Origin: Lewinellaceae bacterium
GTDB lineage: Bacteria; Bacteroidota; Bacteroidia; Chitinophagales; Saprospiraceae
Reading direction: 5' to 3'
Assembly: GCA_020636375.1 (NCBI GenBank)
Contig: JACJXZ010000004.1
Coordinates: forward strand, 62,001-126,000
DNA length: 64,000 nt
The notes under the pieces were generated by a model. The model did not search any database, was not told the DNA's origin, and saw only the letters and a program-made list of their open reading frames with translations. Position numbers and translations under genes: made by a program. Of this stretch, positions 9,050 through 17,116 are shown in pieces. Positions within the stretch are counted from its first letter, which is position 1, and each line of letters begins with the position of its first letter.

Positions 9050-9276
9050 TCGCGAACGTTCCGATTTATTGGTAAAATAATTATATCCGGCTATCTATAT
9101 TATTATTTTAATAAAATAGCGTATACTATAAAATATTGGTACACAGCATTTAAAAGTCAAAATTCTGAAAAATTTGTCAGATTGTCGTTGAATTCTGCTG
9201 TTTTTTTGACCAAAAACCGGACGACTAAACCCTTTAAGTTTGGAGGACAGCAAAAACAAAACCACAAAGCCCGCTT

Positions 9277-10014
9277 ATGTGTTACCTCAACCTGCTCCGC
9301 CTGTCCTTCGAAACCGCGATCGACCCATGGGAAGCGCCCGATTTCCGGGCCGCCGTGATGGATTACCTCGGCTGGGGATACGACGGGTTGCCCCTGCCGG
9401 AAGCCGGAAACAAGAAGGGAAGGCTGCCGGACAAATCGCCTGCCGGGCGCCCCGCCAACCCCTTTCCCTATCCGCTTGCCCAGTTCAAGATGCGCCGGTA
9501 CTACGGCCGGTATCAGCCCATGCTGCTCTGCCTGGGGCCGCAGTCGGCCCGGGTGAAGTCCACCATTCAGGCGGCCGGCAATGCCAGCGTGACCGTCAAC
9601 CGCCGGGCCTATCCCCTCGGCGTGCAGGAGGCCCGCCTCTACCGCTTCCGCCTGCAGGCGGGCAAGGGCTGGCATGATTACAACATCTTCAAGTACCAGG
9701 CGCTGAACGGCGACAACTACCGCCGCTACCGGGAGCTGAAAGGTGAGGAAGAGCGCCGGGCTTTCCTGAAGGACCTGCTGGCCAACCATATCCTCACCTT
9801 CGCCGCCGGCGTCGGCTGGCAAATTGATGTGCCAATAGAAATCGCCAACCTGCACATCCTGCGGGAGCAGCAGCTGCCCTGCCGGGGCATCCGCTACCAC
9901 TGCTTCGACCTGAGCTTCCGCTGCAACCTGTTCCTGCCGGAATACATCGGCCTGGGCGGAGCGGCCGCCCAGGGATTCGGAGTGGTGCGGGTGGACAGGA
10001 GGGGGCTGAGTTGA
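9277..10014 (+). CDS. cas6: Divergent Cas6-like protein (Cas6b type)
   Basis: Cas6 enzymes cut precursor CRISPR RNA within the repeat. This 245-residue protein begins LLRLSFETAIDPWEAPDFRAAVMDYLGW, as in the N-terminal domain of the other two Cas6 copies here (24958 and 13181). It ends with the glycine-rich loop of the second RAMP fold: LPEYIGLGGAAAQGFGVV. The histidine pair seen in the other copies (LLHNH, LFHNH) is missing; the equivalent stretch reads LPEAGNKKGRL. It may therefore be a repeat-binding protein with altered or lost catalysis (inference). GC-rich codon use matches the host. It is followed by a 7-bp microsatellite. Confidence 0.8.
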   Translation: MCYLNLLRLSFETAIDPWEAPDFRAAVMDYLGWGYDGLPLPEAGNKKGRLPDKSPAGRPANPFPYPLAQFKMRRYYGRYQPMLLCLGPQSARVKSTIQAAGNASVTVNRRAYPLGVQEARLYRFRLQAGKGWHDYNIFKYQALNGDNYRRYRELKGEEERRAFLKDLLANHILTFAAGVGWQIDVPIEIANLHILREQQLPCRGIRYHCFDLSFRCNLFLPEYIGLGGAAAQGFGVVRVDRRGLS

Positions 10015-10016
10015 AG

Positions 10017-10118
10017 TGGGAAATGGGAAGTGGGAAGTGGGAAGTGGGAAGTGGGAAGTGGGAAATGGGAAGTGGGAAGTGGGAAATGGGAAATGGGAAA
10101 TGGGAAGTGGGAAATGGG
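10017..10118. repeat. 7-bp microsatellite (GGGAAGT/GGGAAAT)
   Basis: About 14 tandem heptamers GGGAAGT or GGGAAAT start directly after the Cas6 stop codon. A similar heptamer array (CTTCCGC-like on the plus strand) occurs at 56698-56763. Confidence 0.85.
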
Positions 10119-10203
10119 CAGGGTTAATATTGCTGGAGGGCTGGCTTGACGGGGCTGAAGGATTGTTGGATCGTTGAACAGCCGGAGGTGTCAGGGATTG
10201 TTC

Positions 10204-10255
10204 TACTCCCCTCGGTTGCCAGAGGTGAAATCACTTCTGGTGACCGAGGGGAGTA
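10204..10255. repeat. Imperfect palindrome
   Basis: TACTCCCCTCGGT...ACCGAGGGGAGTA with additional inner pairing (CCAGA/TCTGG) forms a stem of more than 20 pairs. It could act as a terminator-like structure after the first Cas6 or be a small foldback element. The stretch 10256-10489 shows nothing else. Confidence 0.6.
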
Positions 10256-10489
10256 TATATTGCTGGGCGGGGCAACGAGCGGGGGCAACCCGGGGGCTGT
10301 TCAAACTGCTGTGCTTCCCGCTTGCCTGTCGACCATCACGGCAAACCCCCTGTTTGATTTTTGAAAACCAATCAGTCCCGCGCCTGCCTGCCAGTGAGCC
10401 GGCGAGCAGGCAAGAATTCGAATAAATGACATTTTCAATGACATGTTATGTCTATTTTGCTGAGGCAGGTATGGTACGCTCCATTCCAC

Positions 10490-10618
10490 CACCCCAAAAC
10501 CCGCCCCCAAACCCCAAACCCCAAACCCCAAACCCAAAACCCAAAACCCAAAACCCAAAACCCCAAACCCAAAACCCAAACCCAAAACCCAAAACCCAAA
10601 ACCCAAAACCCAAAACCC
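10490..10618. repeat. Telomere-like CCCAAA/CCCAAAA array
   Basis: Roughly twenty units of AAACCC or AAAACCC in irregular order. The minus strand reads GGGTTTTGGG and could form G-quadruplexes. The array ends 7 bp before the -7 promoter element of the Card1-like pseudogene and so covers the place where its -33 element should be. Confidence 0.85.
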
Positions 10619-10624
10619 ATTCCC

Positions 10625-10632
10625 TATCTTTG
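10625..10632 (+). promoter_or_regulatory. Bacteroidetes -7 element of the Card1-like pseudogene
   Basis: TATCTTTG fits TAnnTTTG and lies 4 bp before the start ATG at 10637, implying a leaderless or nearly leaderless transcript. No TTG is present 19 bp upstream, because the CCCAAAA array occupies that position. Confidence 0.45.
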
Positions 10633-10636
10633 CCGG

Positions 10637-11795
10637 ATGGCAAACGTCCTTCCCAGCCTGGTCGGCGACCAGACCGTACCCAATATCTTCCTCATGCGGG
10701 ATCCCGCCTTCCGGATGGTCGAGCAGTATATTTTCATCACTACGCCTCTGATGGAAGCGAAGGGCCGCTGGATCACATCCTGTCCTCCACCGGCATTCCC
10801 GGAGAAAGATGCCGGAAGGCCAGCGTCGAAGCCGATAACCTTTCGGATATAAAGCGGCAGCTGGATTCCCTGCGGTTGCCCGCAAGCGGCAACCACTATT
10901 ACGTCAACCTGACCAGCGGCACCAAGGTGATGTCCATTGCCCTGTACCACTACTTCACCCAGCCCGCCTACGCCCATTGCTGCAGCATCTTCTACGTGCC
11001 CATCGGCCGCAACGCCTACCTCCAGGTATACCCGGAAGCCCAGCGCCGGGAGCGCCCCATCGGCTACCGGATCAGCCTGCGGGAGTACCTGGCCGGCTAC
11101 GGCATAACCGCCGAAGGCCAGAAGGGCGAAGGCCAGCTGCACCGCTCCCCGGCCTACACCGCCGCCGTGCTGCCCCGCTTCCTGGAAGCTATGGACAGCG
11201 GCCGCCCCTTCGCCCTGATGATGAAAGGCCTGCGCGACAGCTACCGGCAGGTGCAGCAGAAGGAAACGGCAGAGGTGCCGGCCAGCCGGGAGCTGGCCGC
11301 CTTCCTGCGCAGCATCGGATACCCCCTGCCCGCGAACGGGCTGCTGGGCCGGGCAGCAGCAGAATACCTCATCGGCGGCTGGCTGGAGGAGTGGGCCTAC
11401 GCGCGCGTGAAAGAAAGCCTCGGCCTGCCCGACGCAGCCATCCGCTACGGCGTGAAAGTGGCGCTACAACGCCGGCAATGCCCGTGCCCAACGAGTGCGA
11501 CCTGCTGTTTACCTTCAACAATACCTTGTATATTATGGAGTGCAAGGTATACTGGGCTTTAAAGCCAAGCAGCTGTTCGAGGATTCCGTCTACAAGCTGG
11601 CGTACCTGCGCAACGAGTTCTACCAGCGGGTGGATAGCCTTCCTCACCCTGAGCAACCTGCGCGTACGGACGGCGAGGTGAAAAGGCATTCCTCCACCGC
11701 GCCCAGCTGCACCGCGTGAAGCTGTTCGACCGGCAGGGGTGGGGAGGAGCTGGAGGAGTGGCTGAGGGAGCGAGGGAGAGGGGAATTGTTGGATG
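10637..11795 (+). pseudogene. Card1/Can2-like CARF nuclease (DUF1887), several frameshifts
   Basis: Card1/Can2 effectors bind cyclic tetra-adenylate through a CARF domain and cut nucleic acids with a PD-(D/E)xK domain. The CARF part is clear: NVLPSLVGDQTVPN at the start, then VNLTSGTKVMSIALYHYF and the LREYLAGYGI linker. The nuclease part retains ECDLLFTFNNTLYIMECK, the D...E-x-K metal site. These pieces lie in different frames: the start in frame 2, the CARF body in frame 1 from about 10763, the nuclease core in frame 0, the YKLAYLRNEFYQR segment in frame 2, and at least two further shifts toward 11790. One or two shifts could be sequencing errors, but five in 1.1 kb while neighbouring genes are intact indicates decay. 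Confidence 0.75.
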
Positions 11796-11805
11796 GTTAA
11801 ATGGG

Positions 11806-11832
11806 GTTGTTTGTTGTTCGTTGTTTGTTGCC
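11806..11832. repeat. CAAACAA-type simple repeat (TTG-rich arm)
   Basis: TTGTTTGTTGTTCGTTGTTT belongs to the same repeat family as 1-51, 41331-41426, 56512-56602 and 60111-60196; here only one arm is present. Confidence 0.6.
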
Positions 11833-11842
11833 GGTTTTTTAA

Positions 11843-11932
11843 CCGCAGGGACGCAGAATACCACAGAGAAAAGTCGCATGGCAGGATGCTGCCTTTCTCT
11901 GCGGTTCAGCGTGTCTCCGCAGTTTAAACAAA
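11843..11932. repeat. Imperfect palindrome of the CCGCAGAGACGC type
   Basis: AACCGCAGGGACGCAGAATA on the left is loosely complementary to CTGCGGTTCAGCGTGTCTCC and GCAGTTT on the right. It overlaps the extreme 3' end of the sigma-like gene on the opposite strand. Confidence 0.5.
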
Positions 11933-12574
11933 AGACACAGCGTTTTGAACAGTCCCGCCGGAACAATTGGGTTCCCTTATGCACCCATGCACCCATGCAC
12001 CCATGAACCCTACCCCGCCTTCCACCACCCCCTTCGCCTCCCGTACCAGCGCCGAGTACCGGTTGCGCACCGTTCCCGGCGCCAGGGGCAGCCGCTCGGC
12101 GATTTCGTAGTGGTTGTAGCCCTGGACGCGCAGGTCGAGCAGGCGGCGCGACACCTTCTCCAGGGAGCTGTACCAATGCAGGAGCAGTAAATTGGGCTGG
12201 CTGCCGAAGAGGCTCTCGGCGGTGAGGTGGGGGGCGGGCCCGTCCGGCTGGTCTGCATCCGGGGTGAGCTCGGCGTGGCCGTGTCGGCGCTCCTTCTTCA
12301 GGGCGTCGAGGAAAGAGCGGCGGACGAACTCCAGCGCAAAAGCGTCGAGGTTGCGGGGCTCGAACTGCGGGCTGCGGGCCCGGGCCAGGAAAGCCAGGAA
12401 GGCCGGGTTGAAGCAGTCTTCCAGCGCCACATAGGCGGGGCTGCCCGGCTGCCCGTAGCAGAACAGGCGGAAGGCGCGGCGCCGCACATAGCGGTAGTAC
12501 CGGCCGATGATCGTTTGGTCGCAATTGCGGATGCCCGCCAGGGCCTCCGCCGGGGTCAGATGCTGTCGCTTCAT
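11924..12574 (-). CDS. Sigma-70-family (ECF-like) regulator
   Basis: The protein of about 216 residues from Met at 12574 (MKRQHLTPAEALAGIRN) resembles small sigma factors. A region 2-like helix set (LEDCFNPAFLAFLARARS, LEFVRRSFLDALKKE) is followed by a region 4-like helix-turn-helix, YNHYEIAERLPLAPGTVRNRYSALVREA. Upstream codons (MPPCAAA) are not conserved-looking, so the internal start is preferred. The last 25 or so residues (GAWVHGCIREP) are encoded by a short ATGCACCC repeat and may be an abnormal C-terminal extension. It lies inside the CRISPR locus on the strand opposite to the cas genes; a role in controlling them is possible but unproven. Confidence 0.6.
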   Translation of the reverse strand: MKRQHLTPAEALAGIRNCDQTIIGRYYRYVRRRAFRLFCYGQPGSPAYVALEDCFNPAFLAFLARARSPQFEPRNLDAFALEFVRRSFLDALKKERRHGHAELTPDADQPDGPAPHLTAESLFGSQPNLLLLHWYSSLEKVSRRLLDLRVQGYNHYEIAERLPLAPGTVRNRYSALVREAKGVVEGGVGFMGAWVHGCIREPNCSGGTVQNAVSFV

Positions 12575-13180
12575 GCTGCAAGTTTTACCTGAAAATGATA
12601 TGGCGGCCGCACAGGGCGGCACGCGCTTTGCTGGATTCAGGTTGCAGCAAATGAAAGCTTACGGTTGCGGCAGGAACGGAGTTCCTGGCCGGCTGTTGGT
12701 TATGGCTTACTTCCTAATGGCCTCGGAGGCCGGGAAGTGTCATTTGCGAACAGCATTTTTCAAAAACTTTTTGCCGGCAGGATCGTACCGTTTTTCGTGC
12801 GCCGTAACGCCGAAACGTACCGATTCTTCCGGCACCCAAAACGAACTTTTCCAACAAGATATTGGCTTCCGGGTTGCATTATTTTGCTCATTTCTCTATA
12901 TTGCGAACAGTCCTATCGCCTGGGATAATTCACTCTTAAACCATTTTCCATTTTAACGAGGATTCGTGCTTCGGCCATTGCCGGAAGGGGATTTTTATGC
13001 CCCGGCGGGAATGACAGAGGAGTAGGGCGGAGGCCATTATAGGGGGTGCGGGAAGTGCCGGGGGGGTGTGGTGTACGGTGTACGGGAAGGGTCGGGGGGG
13101 GGGCGGGGCTGTCCAACTTTATAGATTGTTGAACCGATAAAACCAGATATGGCAAAAAACCAGAAAACAACCCAACATCA
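12575..13180. other. Gap without a recognised gene
   Basis: Between the sigma-like gene and the shortened Cas6 I find no convincing gene. An 87-codon frame (12665-12928) lacks family resemblance. The segment 13030-13110 is G-rich with short GTGTACGG repeats. Promoters for both neighbours presumably lie here. Confidence 0.5.
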
Positions 13181-13711
13181 ATGCCTATGAAGCCCGTCCG
13201 CATACTCAGCGTCGCCTTCGACACCGAGATTGCCGCCCATGAGACGCCGGCCTTCCGGGGGGCTGTCATCGAGAAAGTGGGGTTAGTGCCTCAGGCACTA
13301 AATACCAGAGCCGTTTCGCGGGCTCTTTTCCCGCCAGGCCACGTTGCTCATCGGTCGCGTAGCTCCGGCTATGCTCCCTCTTCGCGCCTTGCCTGCCAGG
13401 AAAACAGCCTCCCGAAACAGCCCCGTTATTTAGTGCCTGAGGCACTGGAGCACGAGCTGTTCCACAACCACAACAACGACCCTTCGTCGAAGTCGGCTTA
13501 CCACTACCGCTACCGCTACCCGCTGGTTTACATCCTGGGCCGGCGCTTCCGCCCGTTCGAAGGGGTAGGGATGCTGACGTTCGATTTAAGGTTTAAGGCG
13601 GATGTGGTTTTGCCTGCGTATATTGGGCTGGGGAGGGGGGTGAGCCAGGGGTTTGGGGTGGTGGGAGAGTTGAAACCAAAGAGCCTGGGACAAAAATTTG
13701 CAAACAACTAA
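13181..13711 (+). pseudogene. Miniaturised Cas6 with in-frame MITE
   Basis: The frame begins MPMKPVRILSVAFDTEIAAHETPAFRGAVIEKVG, a Cas6 N-terminus. It is then interrupted by 54 codons supplied by the 162-bp MITE at 13285-13446, which keeps the reading frame, and resumes with LEHELFHNHNND and YHYRYRYPLVYILG, as in the complete Cas6 at 24958. The next about 125 residues of a normal Cas6 are missing; the sequence jumps in frame to LTFDLRFKADVVLP and the glycine-rich loop IGLGRGVSQGFGVV. It ends 12 bp before cmr1. The frame is open throughout, so a small protein with the histidine pair and RNA-binding loop could still be made, but it is more likely a remnant. Confidence 0.7.
13285..13446. mobile_element. 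162-bp MITE, copy 1 (inside Cas6 remnant)
   Basis: Perfect 20-bp inverted ends (AGTGCCTCAGGCACTAAATA and its complement), each itself a small palindrome. The centre carries CGTAGCTCCGGCTATG between CCGCCAGG-like words, parallel to the copy at 43844-44008. The length is 54 codons without a stop in the host frame. Confidence 0.8.
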
Positions 13712-13723
13712 AGTCATCATAGC

Positions 13724-14605
13724 ATGGAAACGATCACTTTTCATTGTAAGGTCATAACGCCGATGTTCCTGGCCGGGGCGGATGGAAGGACGCCGGAGTT
13801 GAGGCCGCCGAGTTTGAAGGGGGCGATGCGGTTTTGGTGGCGGGCGGTGAATGGGCATTTACCACTTGCAGAGTTGAAAAAACAGGAAAGCGACATTTTT
13901 GGAGGAAGCGGTGATAACGTAAAAAGGAGTAAAATAATAGCACGCGTTTTTTCTCCTGATACGCTTCGAACAAGTACTGCCGAACTGGTGCCGCATAAAC
14001 CTTCCTTGAAGGCACTGGCTATTGAACCAGGTCAGGAATATTCTGTTCAGCTATCCCTCACCAGATCAAATGCTGCTTTCGATTTGCAAAAGTTAAGGGC
14101 ACTCTTCGAGTTGACATGCCTATTAGGAGGATTGGGCAAGCGGGTTCGCCGGGGGATGGGTAGCGTTCATATAATTGGTGCGGAAAGCCCTGACCCAAGC
14201 TTTCAGAATCCTTATCCATTAAAAGCCGATTTAGGGCATATTCATAACTTGATAAACGTTTTTTCTCCATTTTACTCTCTTACGAACGATGCCATACAGT
14301 TCAATTACTCCGGTAGGAGTGAAAAATATGGCTATATCAAGCAAATTCAGTTGGGCAAACCTCAGAATGAGCAATTGCTCTTCACCATCAGCAATGCTAC
14401 CCATAAAATAAAAGAAAGAAATCGTTACGCTTATGATCCTTCTATGGGGTATGCGTTTGGGGGAAGGTATGCCTCTCCTGTGTATGTTTCAACTATGCAA
14501 GGTTCTCTCCGCCCTGTCATTACTACGCTGAATATAGCTCCGAATAGGAATGAGTTGGAGGCGAGTTACTTAATCCAGGAAGATTTCAAAAACCTAATCC
14601 TGTAG
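13724..14605 (+). CDS. cmr1: Cmr1, type III-B RAMP subunit (Cas7 family)
   Basis: Cmr1 caps the 3' end of the crRNA in the Cmr effector complex. The 293-residue protein shows the family features: a first beta strand ITFHCKVITPMFLAGAD, then ELRPPSLKGAMRFWWRAVNG (the LKG...RFWWRA motif), DIFGGSG, and the glycine-rich GGLGKRVRRGMGSV. The first 45 or so codons (to about 13860) are GC-rich and G/C-ending like host genes; the rest is AT-rich like the following operon, a sign of recombination inside the gene. The ptuA-like gene starts 4 bp downstream. It heads the operon after the mini-Cas6. Confidence 0.92.
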   Translation: METITFHCKVITPMFLAGADGRTPELRPPSLKGAMRFWWRAVNGHLPLAELKKQESDIFGGSGDNVKRSKIIARVFSPDTLRTSTAELVPHKPSLKALAIEPGQEYSVQLSLTRSNAAFDLQKLRALFELTCLLGGLGKRVRRGMGSVHIIGAESPDPSFQNPYPLKADLGHIHNLINVFSPFYSLTNDAIQFNYSGRSEKYGYIKQIQLGKPQNEQLLFTISNATHKIKERNRYAYDPSMGYAFGGRYASPVYVSTMQGSLRPVITTLNIAPNRNELEASYLIQEDFKNLIL

Positions 14606-14609
14606 TACT

Positions 14610-16289
14610 ATGCCCTCTAGTAAGGACATATTACGGCACCAGATACGGCTACTGAGCCTGGAACTCCGTGATTTTAGAGGGTTTCGGTTCCTGGAACTGG
14701 ATTTTAACAACAGTAAACCTGCAACCATTCTCATCGCTGACAATGGTGGAGGTAAAACATCAGTATTGGATGCGGTGGCTGGTTTCTTGAGGTACTTTTT
14801 AACTGAAGGTATTTATGCCGAAAAGTATGAACTTCACTTCGATCCAAATGATATAACAAACGGCGAAGCGTCCAGCTTGTGTAAAATAGCCCTGGAATTG
14901 ACGTACCCTTATCCGGCAAAAGAATTGTATGAAGTTTGCCGAGATGTTGCTGATTTTCTAAATGATTATAAATTGAATGGAGTTGATGCATTGGTTGCTC
15001 TGCATGCCATTTACGGGCAATGGCAATTATTCATTGATGACCTGGAAGATGGCATCGAACTTCCAGCGTATATAGTATTACATCTTGACAGCTTATTGAC
15101 TGAGTTGGATGAAAATAATACTCCTAAACTAAAACCGGGAGACAGTATCAACGTAGCTCATTTTAATGGTGAAGTTTGGGTGCCAAACCTAAATCTGGCT
15201 GCTACCGGGATTACAAAAGTGAGTTATACTGGACAAATTGACATTATTTATGAGTTAAATAAAAGTAGAGGTAAATATCAACCGAAAACAAAGAAGAAAA
15301 CAGAAGATATTGAAGAGTTCATTGACCAATTAGCCGGGAAAAGGGCTTTCTTAGAGGATTTTCGTGAATCGGCAAAAGGTTACCGGCACGAAGATAAACG
15401 GACGGTATTACCGCTTCTTGTATATTATGGCGGAGGGGCGATAAATACCAAATTTGGAGACATCAATATTTTATATAAAACAGATACTTATCAGGCATAC
15501 CATAATGCACTTGACTCTAACCGCTTTGATTTTGCAGAGTTTTTTACTTGGTTCAATACTCTGAAAGAAGGCCCTGAATACGTTTACCAGCAAGTCCAAA
15601 AGGCTATCAAGTATATTCTGGATTCTGAGGAGGAAATATATGAGAACCTTAGAGTAGAGCATGGAAAACTAAAGATCGATAAACAATTCCTTGGACAAGT
15701 TCCCCTTCCACTTGAGGTAACCCAGCTTTCTGCTGGAGAAAAGAACCTTTTTGCGCTCATTGGCGACCTGGTCAAAAGGTCTATTCAATTGAATCCTCTT
15801 TTGTTTGAAATTGACTACGATCCAAGTATAGGCTCTTATTACAATATCCTCGTATTTACGGAAGGTATTGTTCTGATTGATGAAATAGACCTGCATCTTC
15901 ATCCTAAATGGCAACGGATGATCCTGCCAAAGCTGAGGGAACTTTTTCCAAAAGTGCAGTTTTTAGTGACGACACATAGTCCATTTGTTCTGCAATCAAT
16001 CGAAACAGGGAACATCGTCGCTTTACCTAGCTTGGAAAAATGGAAGGGCTTATCAGGCTGGGAAATATATGAAATCATTCAGGAAGCTATGGCTGATGAA
16101 GGTGACTCAATGAGTGATAAATACCAAAAAATGATGGAATGTTTTAGAAAGGCAATTCTCAGTGACGATTATGAAGCTTTAGAAGAAAGCTATAATTGGC
16201 TGGTTCAGCACCTACATCCTGAAAATCCTAAAAGACCGGCTTTAGAAATGCAATACAATGTTTTTACTAAAAAAGGAGAATATAAATGA
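14610..16289 (+). CDS. PtuA-like AAA ATPase (Septu-type) inside the cmr operon
   Basis: This 559-residue protein is a RecF/SMC-type AAA ATPase of the AAA_15/AAA_21 group used in Septu (PtuA), OLD and retron effectors. The visible motifs are Walker A ADNGGGKTS near residues 44-52, the signature LSAGEKNLFALIGDL, Walker B VLIDEIDLHLHPKW, and the switch VTTHSPFVLQSIE. The middle is charged and helical, as in the coiled-coil insertion of the family; there is no Toprim domain. The next gene, an HNH nuclease, overlaps by 4 bp, the arrangement of ptuA-ptuB. Both lie between cmr1 and cmr2, so they are transcribed with the Cmr complex. Anti-phage effector function is expected from the family; coupling to CRISPR is inference. 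Confidence 0.85.
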   Translation: MPSSKDILRHQIRLLSLELRDFRGFRFLELDFNNSKPATILIADNGGGKTSVLDAVAGFLRYFLTEGIYAEKYELHFDPNDITNGEASSLCKIALELTYPYPAKELYEVCRDVADFLNDYKLNGVDALVALHAIYGQWQLFIDDLEDGIELPAYIVLHLDSLLTELDENNTPKLKPGDSINVAHFNGEVWVPNLNLAATGITKVSYTGQIDIIYELNKSRGKYQPKTKKKTEDIEEFIDQLAGKRAFLEDFRESAKGYRHEDKRTVLPLLVYYGGGAINTKFGDINILYKTDTYQAYHNALDSNRFDFAEFFTWFNTLKEGPEYVYQQVQKAIKYILDSEEEIYENLRVEHGKLKIDKQFLGQVPLPLEVTQLSAGEKNLFALIGDLVKRSIQLNPLLFEIDYDPSIGSYYNILVFTEGIVLIDEIDLHLHPKWQRMILPKLRELFPKVQFLVTTHSPFVLQSIETGNIVALPSLEKWKGLSGWEIYEIIQEAMADEGDSMSDKYQKMMECFRKAILSDDYEALEESYNWLVQHLHPENPKRPALEMQYNVFTKKGEYK

Positions 16290-17116
16290 TGAAGCTTACA
16301 AGACCACTTGAGCCAGAAGAACTGAAAAGGAATAAAGACGCACTAACGCAAGAATATGCAAAAGACAAAAAAAAAGCAGTGTGGCGTAAAGACTATATCG
16401 TAGAACCATTATACAAGTCCGCGAATAAAAAATGCGCTTACTGTGGCATTTTAATTAAATGGAATAAAGGAAACCATAGCTACTTTATAGAAATTGATGA
16501 GGAGAAGCAAATATCAGCTACTATTCCGCCTGGTGAAAGTGATTTTCTTCATGTAGATCATTTTTATGCAAAAAAGTATGCAGAAGACAAAGTTGTAGAA
16601 TGGGACAACTTAATTCCCTCATGTCCAGCTTGTAATTATAAAAAAGCATTACATAATGTAACCCGATTTCCAATTATTAATCCATATAACGAAGAACCAA
16701 GAAATTATTTTGCTTTCAATACCACACTAACAGTAAAATGTACTATTGATAATGAATCTCAAAAAAAAGCTTCTAGAACAATAGAGGTTTTTCAATTCAG
16801 AGATAGGCTTTTCGAACAACTTCGGGAGTTTCAATGGCGTATTAATGAAAGTATATCCGAAATTTATAAAGGATTAGAAAGAGCATTAAAGGATTTCGAA
16901 TCAGGAAACATAAGTAAATTAAATGAAGTCAACGGGCAAATTAAAAAACTTTTAGAGCATGGGTTGCCAAAATCCAAGTATGGTCCTTTTATTGCAACAA
17001 TGATACTTAAACACAATTATTTCCCATATATCAAAAATCAACTATCTCTGTATAATATTTGGAACGATGATCTAACCCGCCTTGAAAAACAGCTAAAAGA
17101 AATTTCATATGAATAA
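16286..17116 (+). CDS. PtuB-like HNH endonuclease inside the cmr operon
   Basis: This 276-residue HNH nuclease is of the kind that forms a complex with PtuA in Septu systems and in Ec78-type retrons. The zinc and active-site residues are in place: Cys50 and Cys53 (CAYC), the catalytic HVDHF at 89-93, Asn108 in WDNLIP, and Cys113/Cys116 (CPAC) followed by NYKKALHN. The C-terminal half is helical (FEQLREFQWRINES). Its ATG overlaps the stop of the ATPase by 4 bp, and its own stop overlaps the cmr2 start by 8 bp, so translation is coupled on both sides. The AT-rich codon use equals that of the cmr genes around it. Nothing is missing from the active site. Confidence 0.87.
   Translation: MMKLTRPLEPEELKRNKDALTQEYAKDKKKAVWRKDYIVEPLYKSANKKCAYCGILIKWNKGNHSYFIEIDEEKQISATIPPGESDFLHVDHFYAKKYAEDKVVEWDNLIPSCPACNYKKALHNVTRFPIINPYNEEPRNYFAFNTTLTVKCTIDNESQKKASRTIEVFQFRDRLFEQLREFQWRINESISEIYKGLERALKDFESGNISKLNEVNGQIKKLLEHGLPKSKYGPFIATMILKHNYFPYIKNQLSLYNIWNDDLTRLEKQLKEISYE

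Noticed and set aside
10490..10618. Telomere or linear replicon end
   Set aside because: The array lies in the middle of a contiguous region with genes on both sides and is irregular in unit length.
12665..12928. 87-codon frame MRQERSSWPAVG
   Set aside because: No similarity to a known family, arginine- and phenylalanine-rich odd composition, no promoter or partner gene.
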